From: Roseovarius sp.
GTDB taxonomy: Bacteria > Pseudomonadota > Alphaproteobacteria > Rhodobacterales > Rhodobacteraceae
NCBI GenBank assembly: GCA_021767845.1
Contig: JAASSQ010000108.1
Location: 1 to 9,510, forward strand
Direction of reading: 5' to 3'
Length of the DNA stretch: 9,510 nucleotides
Part shown: piece by piece, positions 6,832 to 9,510 of the stretch
Layout: every line of letters begins with the position of its first letter
Position numbering within the stretch: position 1 is the first letter of the stretch
Notes under the pieces: model-generated
Database searches by the model: none
Told to the model about the DNA's origin: nothing
The model's input: only the letters and a program-made list of their open reading frames with translations
Program-made: the position numbers and the translations under genes

Positions 6832-7155
6832 TCAGTCGTTCGGGGCGCAGAACTGCCGGTAAAGCAGCTCGATCAGCTCCTTGGTCTTTTCGTCGGCAAG
6901 GCTGTAGAAGATGGTCTTGCCCTCGCGCCGCGTCTTGACCCGGCCTTCCTCGCGCAGGCGCGCCAGGATCTGGCTGACCGCGGCCTGCCGCATATCCAGC
7001 AGCTTTTCCAACTCACCGACCGATTTCTCGCCCGAACCAAGATGGCACAAGGTCATCAGACGGCCCTCATGCGCCATGGTCTTGAGGAACGCGGCCGCGG
7101 CCTTGGCGTTTTCCTCCATCTCGGCGGGGGTGACCGATATTTCCTGCGTGTTCAC
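6832..7155 (-). CDS. ArsR-family repressor with a SqrR/BigR-type cysteine pair
   Basis: A 107-residue winged-helix protein, likely a dimeric repressor. The recognition helix region is SVGELEKLLDMRQAAVSQIL, followed by LARLREEGRVKTRREGKTIFYSL (helix and beta wing). Two cysteines only, C37 (TLCHLG) and C103 (RQFC, near the C-terminus), are 66 residues apart. This equals the spacing of C41/C107 in Rhodobacter capsulatus SqrR and C42/C108 in BigR, sensors that form polysulfide links with hydrogen sulfide-derived persulfides. The metal-site signatures of ArsR/SmtB proteins (the ELCVCDL-type cysteines in helix 3, the histidines in helix 5) are absent. The start is a GTG with a weak GGAAAA upstream; the ATG at residue 13 would also keep the whole domain. 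It lies 64 bases after the dehydratase gene and could be co-transcribed or have its own promoter. No sulfide-oxidation gene is in view. Confidence 0.92.
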   Translation of the reverse strand: MNTQEISVTPAEMEENAKAAAAFLKTMAHEGRLMTLCHLGSGEKSVGELEKLLDMRQAAVSQILARLREEGRVKTRREGKTIFYSLADEKTKELIELLYRQFCAPND

Positions 7156-7219
7156 TTTTCCGTCGTGCCTTGTCCTGTGGATCGAAGACTCATATCACGC
7201 TGCGTTTCCGAGGGCGAGA

Positions 7220-8452
7220 CTATGTCTTTTGCGGCGGCGCACCGCCCTGAAACGCGTTGCCATTCACGTAGTCGCAGGGCTCTTCCTGCATCTGCAGGTG
7301 CAGCCCCGAGCCGTCATAAGGGTGGGCACGGGCAAGCGCCTCGTCAACCTCGATCCCCAGTCCGGGGGTGTCGGGCGGGGTCACAAATCCGTTTTCCACC
7401 TGCAAACTGCCTTTTATCAGGGCATCGTGGAAAGGTGTCTCGATGGTCTCGATCATCAGAAGGTTCGGGATCGAGGCCGCAAGATGGATATTCGCGGCCC
7501 ATTCCACCGGCCCGGCGTAAAGATGCGGGGCAAGCTGCGCGTTGTAGGCCTCGGCCATGGCGGCGATCTTCTTGACCTCCCATATGCCGCCCGCGCGCCC
7601 CAAGGCCGGTTGCAGGATCGAGGCCGCGCCCGCGCGCAGGACCGGCGCGAACTCGGCCTTGGTGCACAGCCGCTCGCCGGTGGCCACGGGCAGGGCAGTG
7701 GCGCGCGCCACCTCGGCCATCTGGGCCACGTTGTCGGGGGGGATCGGCTCTTCGTACCAGAGCGGATCATAGGGCGCGATGGCGCGGCCCAGCCGGATCG
7801 CGCCGGCGGTGGTGAACTGGCCGTGGGTGCCGAACAGGATATCGGCCCGCTCGCCAATCGCGTCGCGGATCGCGGCGCAGAACCGCACCGAGGCGCCGAT
7901 ATCCGACATCGCCGGCATGTGCCCGCCGCGCATGGTATAGGGGCCGGCCGGATCGACCTTGACCGCCGTATAGCCGCGCCCCACGGCCTCCGCCGCGCTT
8001 TCGGCGGCCATCTCGTGCGAGGTCCAGAAAGCGTCCATCTCGTGATGCGGCAGGGGGTAGAGATAGGTATAGGCCCGCAGCCGGTCATTCATCCGCCCGC
8101 CCAGAAGCGCCCAGACCGGACGCTCGCGCGCCTTGCCGAGGATGTCCCAGCAGGCGATCTCCAGCCCCGAGAAGGCGCCGATCACCGTCAGGTCGGGACG
8201 CTGGGTGAACCCCGCCGAATAGGCGCGGCGGAACATCAGTTCGATGTTCTCGGGGTTTTCGCCCTGCATGTGGCGGGCAAAGACATCCTCGATCACCGCG
8301 CGCATGGCCACCGGCCCGACCGAGGCGGCATAGCATTCGCCCCAGCCGGTGATGCCGTCATCCGTGGTCAGCTTGACCAGGATCCAGTAGCGCCCGCCCC
8401 AGCCGGGCGCGGGCGGCGCGGTCACGATGATGTCGAGGTCTTGCAGTTTCAT
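7220..8452 (-). CDS. Enolase-superfamily protein, mandelate racemase/galactonate dehydratase-like
   Basis: A cytoplasmic barrel enzyme of 410 residues, probably a sugar-acid dehydratase. The N-terminal capping domain covers about residues 1-125 and the barrel follows. Visible barrel motifs: K165-V-D167, G208-T-H210-G-Q-F, the E234-E235-P motif (metal ligand), G259-E260-R-L (metal ligand) and APH310LYAGP (candidate catalytic His). Aligned by eye with E. coli galactonate dehydratase DgoD (LDFHGR...IEEP...GERM...QPDLSHAGG...APHCPLGP), the first metal-ligand Asp becomes G208, and the Asp that pairs with the catalytic His becomes A283 (QPALGR). The true reaction therefore cannot be assigned from the DgoD analogy. 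The start ATG has only a weak ribosome binding site. It lies 112 bases after the dehydrogenase, with inverted repeats between them. Confidence 0.9.
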   Translation of the reverse strand: MKLQDLDIIVTAPPAPGWGGRYWILVKLTTDDGITGWGECYAASVGPVAMRAVIEDVFARHMQGENPENIELMFRRAYSAGFTQRPDLTVIGAFSGLEIACWDILGKARERPVWALLGGRMNDRLRAYTYLYPLPHHEMDAFWTSHEMAAESAAEAVGRGYTAVKVDPAGPYTMRGGHMPAMSDIGASVRFCAAIRDAIGERADILFGTHGQFTTAGAIRLGRAIAPYDPLWYEEPIPPDNVAQMAEVARATALPVATGERLCTKAEFAPVLRAGAASILQPALGRAGGIWEVKKIAAMAEAYNAQLAPHLYAGPVEWAANIHLAASIPNLLMIETIETPFHDALIKGSLQVENGFVTPPDTPGLGIEVDEALARAHPYDGSGLHLQMQEEPCDYVNGNAFQGGAPPQKT

Positions 8453-8480
8453 GTCCGGGCCTGTGGTTTGGGTTGGTGTT

Positions 8481-8501
8481 TCGGATCGCTGCGTGATCCG
8501 A
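8481..8501. repeat. 7-bp inverted repeat upstream of the dehydratase gene (candidate operator or hairpin)
   Basis: TCGGATC (8481-8487) and GATCCGA (8495-8501) are perfect reverse complements with a 7-base spacer. The centre is about 38 bases before the dehydratase start codon, a usual place for a repressor site or a leader hairpin. The same hexamer CGGATC recurs at 8561-8566 across the dehydrogenase stop. Confidence 0.55.
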
Positions 8502-8506
8502 CCGGG

Positions 8507-8559
8507 CGGGGGGCGCCGCCCCCCGCACCCCCCGAGGTATTGGGGGCCAGATGAAGCGG
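8507..8559. repeat. GC hairpin and adjoining element, possibly a dispersed intergenic repeat
   Basis: Positions 8507-8525 form an 8-bp stem of C, six G and C against G, six C and G, with a 3-base loop. Then CCCCCC (8528-8533), GAGGTATT (8534-8541) and GGGGG (8542-8546) can make a second stem, followed by CCAGATGAAG. This combination resembles intergenic elements I recall from roseobacter genomes, but I cannot confirm copies here: only one is in the window. No T-run follows on either strand, so a classic terminator is not supported, although the stem could still slow transcription after the dehydrogenase gene. Confidence 0.4.
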
Positions 8560-8564
8560 CCGGA

Positions 8565-9510
8565 TCATCGCAGCAGGATGACGTTGCGCCGCGCGTTGCC
8601 GGCGTTGGTGTCGGCGATGGCCTCGTTGATCTGGTCCAGCCGCCAGTGGTTCGAGATCATCTCATCGAGCTTCAGCCGCCCCTGGGCGTAGAGGTCGATC
8701 ATCCACGGGATGTCGCGGCGGATCACCACGTCGCCCATCTTGGAACCGACCATGGATTGCCCCATCGCCGCGAAATTCGCGGCCTCGTAGGTCGAGGCGT
8801 CCCCGGTGGCGGGCATTCCCACCATGACGACCTTGCCGCCACTGGCAAGATAGCGCGGCGCCTGGTCATAGACCGCCCCCGCGCCGACCGTCACCAGCAC
8901 CGCGTCCGCGCCGCGGCCCATCGCCTGTTTCGCCGCGCGCCACGGCTTGTCGGTCGAGGCCAGAACCGCATCGGTCGCGCCGAAGGCGCGGGCGTCCTCC
9001 AGCTTGGCCTCATGCATGTCCACCGCCACGATCCGCCGCGCCCCGGCGATGCGCGCCCCCTGGATCGCGTTGAGCCCGACGCCGCCCGCGCCGATCACCA
9101 CCACGTCCTGCCCGGCGCGCAACCCGGCGGCGTTCACCACCGCGCCGACACCGGTGATGACCCCGCAGGCCAGCAGGCAGGCGGCATCCATGCGCATCTG
9201 GCCGGGGATCTTCACCACCTGGCTGTGATGCACCACGGCCTTTTCGGCGAAGGCCCCGCAGGCCATCGCCTGGTGCAGCGTGCCGCCCTCTGCCGTGCTG
9301 AGCGCGCCGTGATCGCCGTCGAACGGGGTCTCGCAGCCGGTGGGCCGGCCCGCACCGCAATTGGGGCATTGGCCGCAAGCGCGGATCAGCGTGACGATCA
9401 CCGGATCGCCGAGGGCAAGGCCGGTGACCCCCGCCCCAAGCCCCGTGACGCGGCCCGCCGCCTCGTGGCCATAGACCGCCGGCAGCGTGCCGCCCCAGGC
9501 GCCCTCGGCA
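8565..9510 (-). CDS. Zinc-dependent alcohol dehydrogenase (MDR family), N-terminus outside the window
   Basis: The reading frame is open from the window edge to the stop at 8565, showing 314 residues; a start inside the window (such as the GTG at 9401) would cut through the catalytic domain. From the first full codon, the GHE motif (H15-E16) supplies a catalytic zinc ligand and C45-x2-C48-x2-C51-x7-C59 is the structural zinc site. A further cysteine in ACGVITGVGAV fits the third catalytic ligand. The Rossmann fold has VIGAGGVGLNAIQGA, and VAVDMHEAK with an aspartate at the second strand end, favouring NAD. About 50 N-terminal residues, including the first catalytic cysteine, are off the edge. 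It resembles the class III-like ADH group; the substrate is unknown. Its position before the dehydratase suggests a shared oxidation pathway for a sugar acid or alcohol. Confidence 0.94.
   Translation of the reverse strand, partial: AEGAWGGTLPAVYGHEAAGRVTGLGAGVTGLALGDPVIVTLIRACGQCPNCGAGRPTGCETPFDGDHGALSTAEGGTLHQAMACGAFAEKAVVHHSQVVKIPGQMRMDAACLLACGVITGVGAVVNAAGLRAGQDVVVIGAGGVGLNAIQGARIAGARRIVAVDMHEAKLEDARAFGATDAVLASTDKPWRAAKQAMGRGADAVLVTVGAGAVYDQAPRYLASGGKVVMVGMPATGDASTYEAANFAAMGQSMVGSKMGDVVIRRDIPWMIDLYAQGRLKLDEMISNHWRLDQINEAIADTNAGNARRNVILLR

Noticed and set aside
7156..7219. SqrR-type operator or strong promoter before the regulator gene
   Set aside because: No ATTC-N8-GAAT pattern and no convincing -35/-10 pair; only TATGAG at a plausible -10 position on the minus strand.
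7233..7246. GGCGG-CGCA-CCGCC hairpin near the dehydratase 3' end as a terminator
   Set aside because: It is inside the coding sequence and is followed by A-rich rather than T-rich sequence on the minus-strand transcript.
6911..8554. A 547-codon open frame on the plus strand, the longest in the window
   Set aside because: It is antisense to the ArsR and dehydratase genes, is rich in Arg, Gly, His and Pro with no recognisable domain, and is explained by the high third-position GC of the genes opposite.
1..9510. CRISPR arrays, insertion sequences, phage genes, toxin-antitoxin pairs
   Set aside because: No regularly spaced repeats, transposase or integrase motifs or small paired genes were found; the tRNA has no adjacent integrase or repeated 3' end within the window.

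Overview
This high-GC window looks like a chromosomal segment of an alphaproteobacterium, probably a Rhodobacterales/roseobacter-type organism. That placement rests on base composition, codon use, the gene order dacC-tmk-holB-tatD-metallohydrolase, and the character of the accessory genes. It is a judgement from recognition, not from a database search.

Layout. (1) 1-448: a tRNA-Ser(UGA) gene on the minus strand (141-230), then a leader region containing two inverted repeats. (2) 449-6812, plus strand: seven tightly packed genes that look like one operon. They encode an RlpA-like SPOR lipoprotein, a D-Ala-D-Ala carboxypeptidase, thymidylate kinase, DNA polymerase III delta prime, a TatD-family hydrolase, a PhnP-like metallo-beta-lactamase-fold hydrolase and an AEC-family permease. 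Junctions are overlaps or gaps of at most 20 bases. (3) 6832-9510, minus strand: an ArsR-family regulator, a mandelate racemase/galactonate dehydratase-like member of the enolase superfamily, and a zinc alcohol dehydrogenase whose N-terminus lies beyond the window. The two transcription units converge with only 19 bases between stop codons.

How the genes work together. The first unit combines envelope remodelling (the SPOR lipoprotein and the carboxypeptidase both act on periplasmic peptidoglycan) with DNA precursor supply and replisome assembly (Tmk, HolB) and hydrolytic housekeeping (TatD, PhnP-like). The minus-strand dehydratase and dehydrogenase look like a small sugar-acid or polyol oxidation module. 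The ArsR protein downstream of them looks like a thiol persulfide sensor and may be unrelated to sugar metabolism.

The most interesting points are these. The lipoprotein sits where rlpA usually sits and keeps the RlpA fold outline but appears to have lost its catalytic residues. The ArsR protein has two cysteines, C37 and C103, spaced exactly as in the SqrR/BigR persulfide sensors, yet no sulfur-oxidation gene is in view. The enolase-superfamily protein has glycine where the first metal-ligand aspartate is expected. The 112-base gap between the dehydrogenase and the dehydratase contains mutually exclusive inverted repeats. I see no CRISPR array, insertion sequence, phage gene or clear rho-independent terminator.
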